64,000 nucleotides of DNA from CAIJMU01 sp035530275 (GTDB lineage Bacteria; Spirochaetota; Spirochaetia; Treponematales; Rectinemataceae). Shown here one piece after another: positions 38,579 to 47,445 of the stretch (position 1 is the first letter of the stretch; each line of letters begins with the position of its first letter). The notes beneath the pieces were generated by a model that was not told where the DNA came from, ran no database searches, and was given only the letters and a program-made list of their open reading frames with translations. The DNA is taken from positions 62,001 to 126,000 of the forward strand of contig DATKVC010000010.1 in assembly GCA_035530275.1 (NCBI GenBank). The letters run 5' to 3'. Both the position numbers and the translations under genes were made by a program.

Positions 38579-39540
38579 TGAAATTCCTCGTGTCGGGCCT
38601 CGTCAATATCGAGACCACCCTCAGGGTCGAGGCTTTCCCCATCGAATACTCGCCGGTGCGCTATCCCTTCGGCGGCGTCTCGTCCTCGGTCTCGGGTGTC
38701 GGCGTCAATGTCGCCAAGGCGCTCAAAGCCCTGGGCGACGAGCCATGCTTTCTTTCGATCGTGGGCGATGACGAGGGAGGGAGGGAGGCTCTCGACGCCT
38801 TGGGCAGGGTTGGCCTCGAAACGGACCATGTTCTTCCTTTGATGGCCGAAACGGCGAGGTCCGTTATCCTCTATGACGGGACAGGTCGGCGGCAGATACA
38901 TGTCGATCTCAAGGATATTCAGGAAAGACGATATCCGCATGAGAAATTCCTTGATGCTCTTCGGATATCGCAAGGCGACGAAAAGCATCTAGCTGCCCCG
39001 CCCTGCACGCTTGCCGCTATCCTTTGCAACATCAATTTCAACCGCAGTCTCCTTCCCTTGGCGAAGCGCATGGGTATTCCAATCTGCAGCGACGTCCATG
39101 TGCTCAGCGATCCCGACGATGCCTACAATGCCGACTTCATGAAGGCTGCCGACATACTCTTCCTCTCGGACGAAGGGCTTTGGGCTCCCCCGGCCGAGGC
39201 GGCGCGGGAACTGATGGACAAATACGGTTGCAGGATCGTCGTGGTAGGCATGGGAGCTCGCGGCGCACTCCTTCTCGAAAAGGGCGGGAATTCCCTCATT
39301 CAGCCAGCGATCATCACGAGGCTGATTGTCTCGACGATAGGGGCGGGCGATGCTCTCTTCGCTTCCTTCGTCCATTATCTCTTCGCGGGCTGCGGCGCTC
39401 GGGATTCCCTCATCCGGGCTTCCGCCTTCGCCTCGTGGAAAATCGGAGCGAGGGGGGCGGCCGAGGGTTTCCTAGATGCCGATGGCATCGAAGCCCTCCT
39501 CGTGGAGGCTGCCGCGGGCTTGAATCCGACAGAGGGCTGA
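38578..39540 (+). CDS. PfkB-family carbohydrate or nucleoside kinase
   Basis: A 320-residue ribokinase-fold kinase. The N terminus has the GG region (YPFGGVSSSVSGVGVNVAKALKALG) and the C terminus has the anion-hole/catalytic motif STIGAGDALFASF, where the family usually has D-T-x-G-A-G-D; the catalytic Asp (GAGD) is kept. The insertion around ILYDGTGRRQIHVDLKD forms part of the lid. The sugar or nucleoside substrate cannot be named. The start overlaps the stop codon of the exporter permease, suggesting co-translation, although a functional link is not obvious. Confidence 0.85.
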   Translation: MKFLVSGLVNIETTLRVEAFPIEYSPVRYPFGGVSSSVSGVGVNVAKALKALGDEPCFLSIVGDDEGGREALDALGRVGLETDHVLPLMAETARSVILYDGTGRRQIHVDLKDIQERRYPHEKFLDALRISQGDEKHLAAPPCTLAAILCNINFNRSLLPLAKRMGIPICSDVHVLSDPDDAYNADFMKAADILFLSDEGLWAPPAEAARELMDKYGCRIVVVGMGARGALLLEKGGNSLIQPAIITRLIVSTIGAGDALFASFVHYLFAGCGARDSLIRASAFASWKIGARGAAEGFLDADGIEALLVEAAAGLNPTEG

Positions 39541-39544
39541 GACT

Positions 39545-40264
39545 ATGGCAAGAACCCTCTTTTGGCTCGAGGCCGCCGCCCTGCTCCTCCTTTCCGCTCT
39601 CTTTGCCCACTTCGGCCGCATGGGAGCGGAGACCTTCGCCATCCCGCTCGCTGTAGCCGTGCTCCTCCCCTTCGCCGCGGTCCTCGCCGTCTGGCCTGCG
39701 AAAAAACTGGTGAGGGCTTTTATGCAAGCCCTGAGTCCTGGACGGCCCGGCCCGGGGGGACGGGAGTCTCTCCGCATCCTCGGAGCCCTCGCCGATTTTT
39801 CGGTTCTCGGCGGCATTGCGGGTAGCCTTGGAGCGGCACGCATCCTCCTCGATCATGGGATGGAGACAATGGATGCAATCGTCGAATTCGACCGCATCCT
39901 CGCCTTTCTTCTATTTGGGATCCTCTATGCCCTGTGTGTCTCCGTACTGAAAGCCTCCCTGGCAAGGGCATCGGAAAGGCCGGTGAACGGGGACATAGGG
40001 GAAGGGCTACCGTCCTTCGCGGGGAAATATGGCCTGTCCGCCCGCGAAACCGAGGTCGCGGCCTCGATCGCCCGCGGCCTGAGCTACAAGGAGACCGCCG
40101 ACGGCCTCCACATATCGGTCAAGACCGTAAAGACCCATATCACCCACCTCTACTCCAAGACTTCCTGTTCGGATCGGGTCGCCTTCATCCTCCTCCTCAG
40201 GGCTGAAACGGCAAATTCCTACAAAAGGCCGAGGGATGGGGCCTCGCTCCGGAACGATGATTAG
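39545..40264 (+). CDS. membrane-anchored LuxR-type regulator
   Basis: A 239-residue protein. Four or so hydrophobic segments (residues about 5-50, and 80-145) are followed by a C-terminal LuxR helix-turn-helix (YGLSARETEVAASIARGLSYKETADGLHISVKTVKTHITHLYSKT). A DNA-binding domain tethered to the membrane implies sensing of an envelope or membrane signal without a separate kinase. The membrane portion resembles the whole of the next protein, which lacks the DNA-binding part. The kinase gene lies 4 nt upstream. Targets are unknown. Confidence 0.85.
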   Translation: MARTLFWLEAAALLLLSALFAHFGRMGAETFAIPLAVAVLLPFAAVLAVWPAKKLVRAFMQALSPGRPGPGGRESLRILGALADFSVLGGIAGSLGAARILLDHGMETMDAIVEFDRILAFLLFGILYALCVSVLKASLARASERPVNGDIGEGLPSFAGKYGLSARETEVAASIARGLSYKETADGLHISVKTVKTHITHLYSKTSCSDRVAFILLLRAETANSYKRPRDGASLRNDD

Positions 40265-40724
40265 CGAGTCCCGCCGAAGGGGCGAGGACAGGAGGCACTT
40301 TGTGAAACGCTTTTTCCTGGGGACGCTAGCCGCGATCACCGTCGTCGTCGCGGCGATGTGGCTGGAGGGAGAGAACCTGCTCGCCCTCTTCCTTCCATCG
40401 GCACTACTCATCACCCTGCTTTCTCCCCTCTGCGCCGTGCTCGCCGTCTGGGATCTGCGAGCCTGGGGAGACGCCTGGCGCGATGCCTTCGCGGCAAGCC
40501 CCGAAGAGGCTCGCCGCGAACGATCGGCGAAGCTTTGGGATTTTCTCGAAAAGAGCTTTTATATCGCCGGCATCCTGGGCTTCATCGCGGGCGCCATCAT
40601 AGTTCTTGCCTCGCCAGGCAGCATGGCGGAACACTTCTCGGCGGACTTGGTTTCTCCCCTCTGGGGCATCCTATTCGCGATCATCGCGCGCATCCTCAAA
40701 TATCGGGTGCTCACGAGGGACTGA
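40257..40724 (+). CDS. membrane protein, HTH-less paralogue of the preceding regulator
   Basis: A 155-residue protein with four hydrophobic segments. Shared features with the regulator upstream: LLxPxxAVLAVW after the second helix, a cytoplasmic A-F-A-x-SP stretch, then the glycine-rich helix (AGILGFIAGAIIVL versus LGGIAGSLGAARIL) and a last helix (PLWGILFAIIARILKY versus FLLFGILYALCVSVLK). It lacks any LuxR domain. The start is ATG at 40257, overlapping the regulator stop codon. It could form mixed oligomers with, or act as an anti-regulator of, the LuxR protein. That is inference; no family name is known to me. Confidence 0.75.
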   Translation: MISESRRRGEDRRHFVKRFFLGTLAAITVVVAAMWLEGENLLALFLPSALLITLLSPLCAVLAVWDLRAWGDAWRDAFAASPEEARRERSAKLWDFLEKSFYIAGILGFIAGAIIVLASPGSMAEHFSADLVSPLWGILFAIIARILKYRVLTRD

Positions 40725-40727
40725 GGC

Positions 40728-43700
40728 TCAGGTTCCTGCGTCCCTCGGCCGCGCGAAGAGACTGAGGCTTCTCGGCTTCATCCAAAGTGCATGACCGGAT
40801 GGAAGAGTTCTTTCCGCGGCAGGGGGGCCTCCCCCCTCAATTGCGACAGGCAGCCAGGCACCTCGATCGGGGAGGCTGAAGGCCCGGGCCGCTCCATCGG
40901 GACAGAGTACGATGAGGGCTTCCTTCCAGCTCTCGCCCTTCATGCCTCCCCTGATCGTCCAGGCGAGGAGGGGGCCTGCGACTTCCATGAATCGGAGTCG
41001 CCTCCGTATCTCCGCCCCTCTTTCAAGTCTGAACAGGGGGTGGGTTCGCCGCAGGGCGATCAGGCCCCGGACCCAGTCGATCGTTTCTCGGTGCCTGAGC
41101 GCGAGTCGCCAATCGAGGGCGTTCACCTCGTCTGACAAATCATAGCTGTTGTGACTGAAGGCCCTTTTGCCATCGAGATCGAAGTCGAGATCGGGAAGGG
41201 GAGGCATCCTGCCATCGTCGATATCGACGAGCCACTGGTGTGGAATTTCCTTGCTGCGAAGGAACTCGCCTCCTGCGTGGAGGACGGGGATACCCTGGGA
41301 GAGAAGGACGATGCCGAGAGCCAGTCGCTGGAGTTCCGCGAGGGCCTCTTCGTCACTCGAGGGAGAGGCAAGCCGGTTCTTGTCGGCGAGGGTAAGATTG
41401 TCGTGGATCTCCGCATAGGCGACCGAGGCCGAGCTTCTTGCGGTCCACGGTCCAGGATTGGCTGCCCCGCAAACGCGGGAATTGTCCACCTGGGGGTGTC
41501 TCACGGCGCCTACGATCCCGAATCGAAGCGACTCGATTCCGGTCCCCTCGTGGATGAAACCCGGCTCTGTCGCCTCGAAGACGGAGCCCTTGATGGCATC
41601 CCGAAGCGCATCGTTGAACATGGCGATTCGGGGCAGGCGCCGGATGGAAATTTGGCTCGCGGGAACCATGGCGGTTCCTCGGTACATATCCCAGCCCTCG
41701 CCGTAAAGCAATATGTCGCGCTTTACGCGCCGGAGCCGTCTCGCGAGGGATCGCATCGTTTTAAGGTCGAGGAGGCCCATGAGGTCGAAACGGAAGCCCG
41801 AAAGTCGGTAGTCCCGGAGCCAACCGACGAGGGAGTCGACAATGAAGCGCCTGACCATCGGCCTTTCGCTCGCAATGTCCTGTCCGGCGCCGGAATAGGA
41901 AAGGGGTCTGAAAAAGTAGCCCGGGGCGCCGGCATCGAGGGGAGAGTCGCTCGCCTTCGGGACATGGTTATAGACGACATCCATAACCACCCCTTGGCCG
42001 CCTTCGCCGAAGCGCATTATCAAATCCCGAAGTTCAAGAACTCTCCTCCCCCCCGAATCGGGATCGGTCGAATAGGAGCCTTCGGGTGCGCAGAAATTGA
42101 GGGGATCATAGCCCCAGTTGAAAATCCCTCCCCTGCGCGCCTCCTGGTACGCGGAATCGGCCCTTCTCGTTTCGTCGACCGAGCCGAAGTCGAAAACCGG
42201 AAGAAGCTGGACATGGCTCACGCCGAGGGAGCGGATATGATCCAGGCCGGTCGCAGCCCTACGGCCCCCGTCCTCGATCGAGGTCCCGGCGAGGGCAGCG
42301 GCCTTGTAGCTGCCTCGAAGAGCCTCGGGGCCAGTCCAGCCCGGGCCGCAGCTTTGGTCGCGAATATGGAGTTCGTAGACGATGGCGTCGTTCGGTCCTT
42401 TCAGGATCGGCGGCTCGAAGGTCTTCCATCCTGGCGGCTCGAGGCGCGCGAAGTCGAGGATGAGCCCTCGTCTTCCATTGGCCCCCGCGCTTCGGGCGAA
42501 GGGGTCGATCCCGACCCTCCATCTGCCGAAGACCCTTATCCGAAAGAGATAATAGAGACCGTGGAAATCGCCGGGCAGTTCGATTTCCCAAGTCCCTTTT
42601 GATGAGAGGGCGAGTCTGTGTTCCGCGATGGGAGGCGACCCCTGTCCTTCCTCGAAGATGAGGAGGCGGACTTCGGTGGCGAGGGGGGCCCAATACCTGA
42701 AGCTTGTCGAAGCCTTGCCATGCCCTGCGCCGAGGGGAAGGGCATCGCCGTATCGCTTCTCGAAGCCCTTGGACGCATACCACTCGGCGAGCCAGTTGGC
42801 CGGTCCGACATCATAGGAGCCTGCCTCGATGATGCCTCGGAGCCAGTCCCGATGGAACTTTGCGCGGCACCAGGGATTGTCCCGCGGGCTCGCGAAGGCG
42901 AGCGATGCGGCGAAGGGATTTCCCTCCCGGATAGAAGTTGGGGGGAGTGCGTCCCAATTTCCGCCTGACCGCCTTATTTCACAGGCAGCGCTGCGCGTAT
43001 CACAGACGAGGAGAATGGATTCATCGGGTCCGAGCTTCGCGGCAAAGCAGGCTCGCCCTTTATCCGTAGGCAAGAGTATCTCGATTCGGAGTTCGGGGAG
43101 CTTCTCTTCGATGCCTTCCCGACGCGAGAGACTGAGCGAAATATTGCCGGATGAGCGATGGATTCCGATCGAAAGCCTGGCCCCGAGGCCCAGGGCTGAC
43201 GAAGCTTCGATGGAATCCATACCCGGAGGAAGGGAGGGGGCGAGGGTCAGCTCTCCGTCGAGGAGGCGGGGGCGGAATCCCAGGATGTCCTGCCACGCGT
43301 TTCGCGCGAATTCCGAAACGCTCCAGGCCTGCGAGAAGGTGCCTGTTTCGTGGGACCTGCCATCGACGGCCGGAAAGGCGTCGGCGCATTCAGCGAGACT
43401 CCCGGCACAGCCCGACGAAAGGATTCGGCCGGTCGAGGCTTTGAGGAGGGCCCAGGCGAGGTCTGGCCTTTCGGACCTGCAGAGGAGGGTCGCGACCGGG
43501 CCGTTCAGCCAATCCCAGACGACCCCGTTGTGGTAGGCGGCATCCTTGTGCCAATGGTCCGGGTCCTCGTGATAGCGATGAAAGAAGGGATCCTCCTGGG
43601 AAAGGGTTGAGACACCCCAGGGATAGACCAATTCGCCGAAGGCCTCTGCGAGAATCCGTCGTTCGCTGGCCTCGTCGACAAGCCCTTCTTCGCCGGCCTC

Positions 43701-45155
43701 CGCGAAGGGGAGGGCAGCAAAAAGAGCGAGGAATTGATTGGGCCTGACGCGAAGGTCTCGGGTTCCGCCCATGAGGCGATCGGCGAGAATGCCCGATTCC
43801 TCGACGAAATAGGCGGGAAGGAAGGCCTCGCGGAGCTTCATCGCCCCCTGCGCATAGCGCAGGGCTCTTTCCTCGTCGCCCAGGAGCAGTGCGATTCGTC
43901 GACCGGCGAGGAGGGCTGCATAGAAAAGACCCTGGACCTCGACGGCCCGATCGCCTCGCGCCGACCAGGGCAAGTCTCCCTCGATTCGGGCGTCCATCCA
44001 GGTGTCGGCGTCGGAGTGGAGGAGAAAGCCCGAGGCGTCGCGCCGCCCGAGATCCGCGTCGAGTGCCCCGAAGACGACGGGGGCGAGCCTCTCGAGAAAG
44101 CCCTTGTCACCGGAAGCCTGCCCGTATTCGTAGAGGGCTCGGATGAACCACAGGCTTCCATCGACGGTATTGTAGATGACATCGTCCGCCCCTCTATATC
44201 GATTGGGGATGCGGCCGAAGGTGGGGCTTTCGGGGTTACTATCCTGGAGGAAGGCGAAGCCTTCCAAAACCTCGCGGGCTTCCACCCAAAGTCCTCGAAC
44301 GAGGAGGATGCCGGAAAGTGCGATGAAGGTATCGCGGCCCCAGTTGTCGCGAAACCAGGGCAAACCGGCCCAAATGCCGCGACTGCCATCATCCGCCTTC
44401 GTCACGAGGAGACGCCCGGAAAAGGATGCCCAGACGAGGGCGCGGTTAAAGTCCTCGTCGGAGGTCGCGAGGGAAGGGCCCTCGATTAGGCGTTTTGCCT
44501 CACTCTGATGTGCCTCAAAGGCCCTGGATTCAGCCAGGGCCACCGCCCCACCGCCGGCGGAGTGCTGCCCCGCCGCGAAATAGAGGAGTGCGGCTTCGTT
44601 GTTTTTCCGGACGAGGGGACCTTCGACGATGAGGAGCGACAGCCCGGCCAACCGCTTCTTTCCGAGTCTGGAGGCGAGAGTCCTGCATTCGGAAGCCGGT
44701 GCGAATCGGATTGAAGCCTTGCCCGTATTCCACGAAAGGGTGGTTCTGCCGGAATCTTTCAACTCCATAGTCGCCGCTGCAACTCCATCTGGAAGGAGGA
44801 GTCCGATGCGCCATCCATGGGGTAGGGAAGGGCCGAAGGAAAAGGCCAGGGCTCCCTTCTCGAAGAGGAGGGCTATGCCGACCTCGAGTTCTTCACCGTG
44901 GATCGCGAAGGTGAAAGTGAAGGCATCGGTTTTGCAGCTCATCTTTAGAGCTTTTTCGCGCGTCCAGGACCTTCCCCCTTCGTCGAAGAGGACGAAGTCC
45001 TTCAAAAGACAGCGATCGCCTTGCCAGAGTCCTTCGCCGACTGCGGTCTCACGAAAACTGAGTTCGATGAAGGCGGAGCGGCGATCCGTCGTGGCCCAGC
45101 GGGAAGGGCAGCTCTGAGCGGCATGAGGCTCGGGTCCGCAATCCAAAGAATCCAC
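40728..45155 (-). CDS. two-enzyme glycogen debranching fusion (GH133 amylo-1,6-glucosidase plus GH13 type I pullulanase)
   Basis: A 1475-residue protein. Residues about 1-650 are a bacterial glycogen debranching unit, with a beta-rich N domain and an (alpha/alpha)6 barrel with FRDNWGRDTF at 268-277. Residues about 660-1475 are a type I pullulanase: a CBM48-like domain (FRYWAPLATEVRL to YYLFRIRVFGRWRVGIDPF), then a GH13 barrel. Its four conserved regions are DVVYNHV (1059), GFRFDLMG (nucleophile Asp1124), YGEGWD (acid Glu1153) and EIHDN (Asp1252). Both parts attack alpha-1,6 branches. All GH13 catalytic residues are present. The start is probably GTG at 45155, with no ribosome-binding site but a TTGGCG-N17-TACTGT promoter 5 nt upstream. 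There is no signal peptide, so it is cytoplasmic glycogen breakdown. Confidence 0.88.
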   Translation of the reverse strand: MDSLDCGPEPHAAQSCPSRWATTDRRSAFIELSFRETAVGEGLWQGDRCLLKDFVLFDEGGRSWTREKALKMSCKTDAFTFTFAIHGEELEVGIALLFEKGALAFSFGPSLPHGWRIGLLLPDGVAAATMELKDSGRTTLSWNTGKASIRFAPASECRTLASRLGKKRLAGLSLLIVEGPLVRKNNEAALLYFAAGQHSAGGGAVALAESRAFEAHQSEAKRLIEGPSLATSDEDFNRALVWASFSGRLLVTKADDGSRGIWAGLPWFRDNWGRDTFIALSGILLVRGLWVEAREVLEGFAFLQDSNPESPTFGRIPNRYRGADDVIYNTVDGSLWFIRALYEYGQASGDKGFLERLAPVVFGALDADLGRRDASGFLLHSDADTWMDARIEGDLPWSARGDRAVEVQGLFYAALLAGRRIALLLGDEERALRYAQGAMKLREAFLPAYFVEESGILADRLMGGTRDLRVRPNQFLALFAALPFAEAGEEGLVDEASERRILAEAFGELVYPWGVSTLSQEDPFFHRYHEDPDHWHKDAAYHNGVVWDWLNGPVATLLCRSERPDLAWALLKASTGRILSSGCAGSLAECADAFPAVDGRSHETGTFSQAWSVSEFARNAWQDILGFRPRLLDGELTLAPSLPPGMDSIEASSALGLGARLSIGIHRSSGNISLSLSRREGIEEKLPELRIEILLPTDKGRACFAAKLGPDESILLVCDTRSAACEIRRSGGNWDALPPTSIREGNPFAASLAFASPRDNPWCRAKFHRDWLRGIIEAGSYDVGPANWLAEWYASKGFEKRYGDALPLGAGHGKASTSFRYWAPLATEVRLLIFEEGQGSPPIAEHRLALSSKGTWEIELPGDFHGLYYLFRIRVFGRWRVGIDPFARSAGANGRRGLILDFARLEPPGWKTFEPPILKGPNDAIVYELHIRDQSCGPGWTGPEALRGSYKAAALAGTSIEDGGRRAATGLDHIRSLGVSHVQLLPVFDFGSVDETRRADSAYQEARRGGIFNWGYDPLNFCAPEGSYSTDPDSGGRRVLELRDLIMRFGEGGQGVVMDVVYNHVPKASDSPLDAGAPGYFFRPLSYSGAGQDIASERPMVRRFIVDSLVGWLRDYRLSGFRFDLMGLLDLKTMRSLARRLRRVKRDILLYGEGWDMYRGTAMVPASQISIRRLPRIAMFNDALRDAIKGSVFEATEPGFIHEGTGIESLRFGIVGAVRHPQVDNSRVCGAANPGPWTARSSASVAYAEIHDNLTLADKNRLASPSSDEEALAELQRLALGIVLLSQGIPVLHAGGEFLRSKEIPHQWLVDIDDGRMPPLPDLDFDLDGKRAFSHNSYDLSDEVNALDWRLALRHRETIDWVRGLIALRRTHPLFRLERGAEIRRRLRFMEVAGPLLAWTIRGGMKGESWKEALIVLCPDGAARAFSLPDRGAWLPVAIEGGGPPAAERTLPSGHALWMKPRSLSLFARPRDAGT

Positions 45156-45157
45156 GC

Positions 45158-45315
45158 TTGACAGTAGCCTATCGGCGGAAGCGCGCCAACCGAGGCGATA
45201 CAGCGATTTGCCCCTTGCCTGAGGAAGTAAATCGGTTTAATCATGGGGATACTATTGAGTAGGCCCCGGTTCAGGCCTTTTCCCATGCTCGAACCACCGG
45301 GGAAAGGATGTGTCG
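45158..45315. other. divergent control region between the two alpha-glucan enzymes
   Basis: A 158-nt gap holding the start regions of both enzymes. It is more AT-rich than its surroundings at AAGTAAATCGGTTTAATCA (about 45225-45243), which contains the partial palindrome AAATCGGTTT. A shared operator is possible, but I see no second copy to support it. Confidence 0.3.
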
Positions 45316-47160
45316 ATGAACAAGGCCGCAATTTTCCATCGATCTACAGACAATTGGTGTTACGCCATCGATGACAAGCGGCTGCATATAAGGATCGCCA
45401 CCGCCCTGAGCGACGTCGACGAAGTCCTTCTCCGTTGCGGCGATCCCCATGACTGGCAGCGACCCGAAGAGGAACTCGGCAGGTGGACCTGGAAGAACGC
45501 CATTCTCGCCCTCGAACGAGAGGGGGGGGACGGAATTCGCGATTTCTGGTCGGTCGTCTGGGAACCGCCATTTCGACGGGCCCGGTACGCATTCCTCCTC
45601 CGAAAGAAGGCCAATTGGTTCGTCTACGGAGAGCAGGGACTCTTCGCCATCGAAGCCGATCCTCGTCGAAGTCCGATCGGGGCCGAGGAGCATTGGAATA
45701 CCTTCACCCTGCCCTACATCAATCCTATCGATCGCTTCGAGGCTCCCGCCTGGGTCGCCTCGACTGTCTGGTATCAGATCTTTCCCGAACGATTCCGCAA
45801 TGGCAATCCTTCGATCGATCCTCCTGGCTGTCTCCCCTGGGGTAATGGGTCGGTGACGAATCGCGAGCGCTATGGCGGCGATCTCGCGGGCATCAGGGAA
45901 AAACTTGAATACCTCACCGACCTCGGCGTGAACGGTCTCTATCTCACGCCCATCTTCGCCGCACCCAGCGCCCACAAATACGACACGGAGGACTATCTCC
46001 GCGTCGATCCAGCCTTCGGCAATGATGAGGACCTGCGCCTTCTCGTAAAAGCTTGTCACGATCGCGGGATGCGGATACTCCTCGATGGAGTTTTCAACCA
46101 CTGCGGCCGGCGCTTCGGACCCTGGCTGGACGTCTTGGAGAAGGGCGAGTCCTCGCCCTATGCCGGGTGGTTTCATATAGAATCCTGGCCCCTGTTTCCT
46201 AAGGGCCACGACACGGGCGATTCGCGGGAATCGGGATTCGAGACCTTCGCCTTCACCACCAACATGCCGAAGCTCAACACCGAAAACCCCGAAACGCGGG
46301 ACTTTCTTCTTTCCGTAGCCGAGGGCTACGTCAGGGACTTCGATATCGACGGCTGGCGCCTCGATGTGGCCAACGAGATCGATCACGAATTCTGGAGGGC
46401 CCTCCGCAAGCGAGTAAAAGCAGCGAAGGCCGACGCCTTCATAGTCGGGGAGGTCTGGCACGATTCGATGCCCTGGCTTCGGGGCGACCAGTTCGACGCG
46501 GTGATGAACTATCCCTACGGCAATGCCATCGTCGATTTTTTGCTGGCCCGCGATCACCTCCCCGACGCCCGATCCCTTTCGGAGCGGCTAGCCGCGATAG
46601 ATTTTTCCTATCCCTTGCCCGTGATTCGAAGCACCTTCAATCTCCTCGATTCGCACGATACGGAAAGGCTGCCCCACAAGTTGGGCGGCGATACGGCCCT
46701 CGCCAAAATGGCCTGGTTCCTTCTTTTCCTTCTTCCCGGATCGCCTTGCATCTATTACGGCTCCGAGGTCGGCCTCACAGGAGGAGGCGATCCCGACAAT
46801 CGCCGTTGCATGATCTGGGACGAGAAGCGGCAAGATGCCAATCAGTTAGCCTTCATGCGGGCCTTGATTGCGATGCGCAGAGGAAGATGGCGGAACTTCG
46901 CCTTCGGCCGGAGAGTCTTCTTCCATGTCGTTGGAGAACCGGGCCTCGTCGCCTTGCAGATCGGCGAGGGATCAGGCGCGATGCTCGCCCTCGCCAATCG
47001 GTCCGACCATGCGGTGGACATGAGGAAGCTCCGCGATCTGCCCGACTCCCTGGCGAGTCGCGGTGGAATCGCGCCGGAGTTCCTGCTTGGATCAACGGAG
47101 GAAGAAGACTGCGCAAAGCCCCTTGCGGCGAAGAGCTTCAGGTTGTGCATTTTTCCATAA
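45316..47160 (+). CDS. GH13 alpha-glycosidase (cyclomaltodextrinase/neopullulanase type)
   Basis: A 614-residue enzyme. The N-terminal CBM34-like domain (about 1-120) is followed by VWYQIFPERFRNG, the hallmark entry of the GH13_20 barrel. The four conserved regions are intact: DGVFNHCG (Asp257), GWRLDVANE (nucleophile Asp350), VGEVWHD (acid Glu379) and LDSHDTERL (Asp448). Such enzymes cut maltodextrins, cyclodextrins or pullulan in the cytoplasm; no signal peptide is seen. The start is ATG at 45316 with AAAGGA 7 nt upstream (a GTG lies 6 nt earlier). It is divergent from the debranching fusion, so the pair can reduce glycogen to small sugars. Confidence 0.92.
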   Translation: MNKAAIFHRSTDNWCYAIDDKRLHIRIATALSDVDEVLLRCGDPHDWQRPEEELGRWTWKNAILALEREGGDGIRDFWSVVWEPPFRRARYAFLLRKKANWFVYGEQGLFAIEADPRRSPIGAEEHWNTFTLPYINPIDRFEAPAWVASTVWYQIFPERFRNGNPSIDPPGCLPWGNGSVTNRERYGGDLAGIREKLEYLTDLGVNGLYLTPIFAAPSAHKYDTEDYLRVDPAFGNDEDLRLLVKACHDRGMRILLDGVFNHCGRRFGPWLDVLEKGESSPYAGWFHIESWPLFPKGHDTGDSRESGFETFAFTTNMPKLNTENPETRDFLLSVAEGYVRDFDIDGWRLDVANEIDHEFWRALRKRVKAAKADAFIVGEVWHDSMPWLRGDQFDAVMNYPYGNAIVDFLLARDHLPDARSLSERLAAIDFSYPLPVIRSTFNLLDSHDTERLPHKLGGDTALAKMAWFLLFLLPGSPCIYYGSEVGLTGGGDPDNRRCMIWDEKRQDANQLAFMRALIAMRRGRWRNFAFGRRVFFHVVGEPGLVALQIGEGSGAMLALANRSDHAVDMRKLRDLPDSLASRGGIAPEFLLGSTEEEDCAKPLAAKSFRLCIFP

Positions 47161-47366
47161 GCCCGCAAAGGCCCCCTTTCCCTCTCTGTCCTCTCTTTCT
47201 ATAATCCCACCCAAGCCCGGCCTATTCCTGGCCACTTCCCCGACACCCCGCAGCCTCGATGGATACCAATCCGACGCGGCCGGGCAAATCCCGCCCCAGG
47301 CCAGGGCGCGAACTGCGTCGGGGGGGCGACCTACCGCAGCCGGCGGCGGGACGAAATCAGGGCCAT

Positions 47367-47390
47367 CGCGACGGCGCGTTCGCCGTCGCG
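47367..47390. repeat. 10-bp perfect hairpin in the glyS leader
   Basis: CGCGACGGCG and CGCCGTCGCG around CGTT. It is followed 1 nt later by a longer hairpin. No T-run follows. Confidence 0.7.
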
Positions 47391-47391
47391 T

Positions 47392-47427
47392 GCGAATTCC
47401 TCGCGAGCGGGCTCGCGAGGAATTCGC
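47392..47427. repeat. 16-bp perfect hairpin just upstream of the glyS ribosome-binding site
   Basis: Perfect arms GCGAATTCCTCGCGAG and CTCGCGAGGAATTCGC around CGGG. It ends 6 nt before the AAGGAG site at 47434, close enough to influence ribosome access. It may be a member of the scattered palindrome class. Confidence 0.75.
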
Positions 47428-47445
47428 AAACTCAAGGAGAGTGGT

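Larger units (their letters stand above)
47161..47445. other. 285-nt glyS leader region with hairpins
   Basis: No gene is visible on either strand. The first 90 nt are pyrimidine-rich and G+C-rich with no clear terminator for the alpha-glycosidase gene. The last 80 nt hold two adjacent perfect hairpins (47367-47390 and 47392-47427) before the AAGGAG of glyS. I looked for T-box features (specifier loop, TGGNACCGCG) and found none. Confidence 0.5.

Noticed and set aside
41151..42602. 483-codon plus-strand frame within the debranching fusion
   Set aside because: Antisense shadow; the minus strand carries all catalytic motifs through this region.
47161..47445. T-box riboswitch upstream of glyS
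   Set aside because: The leader has strong hairpins, but no specifier loop, no AGTA-I loop and no T-box sequence TGGNACCGCG, and no terminator/antiterminator pair.
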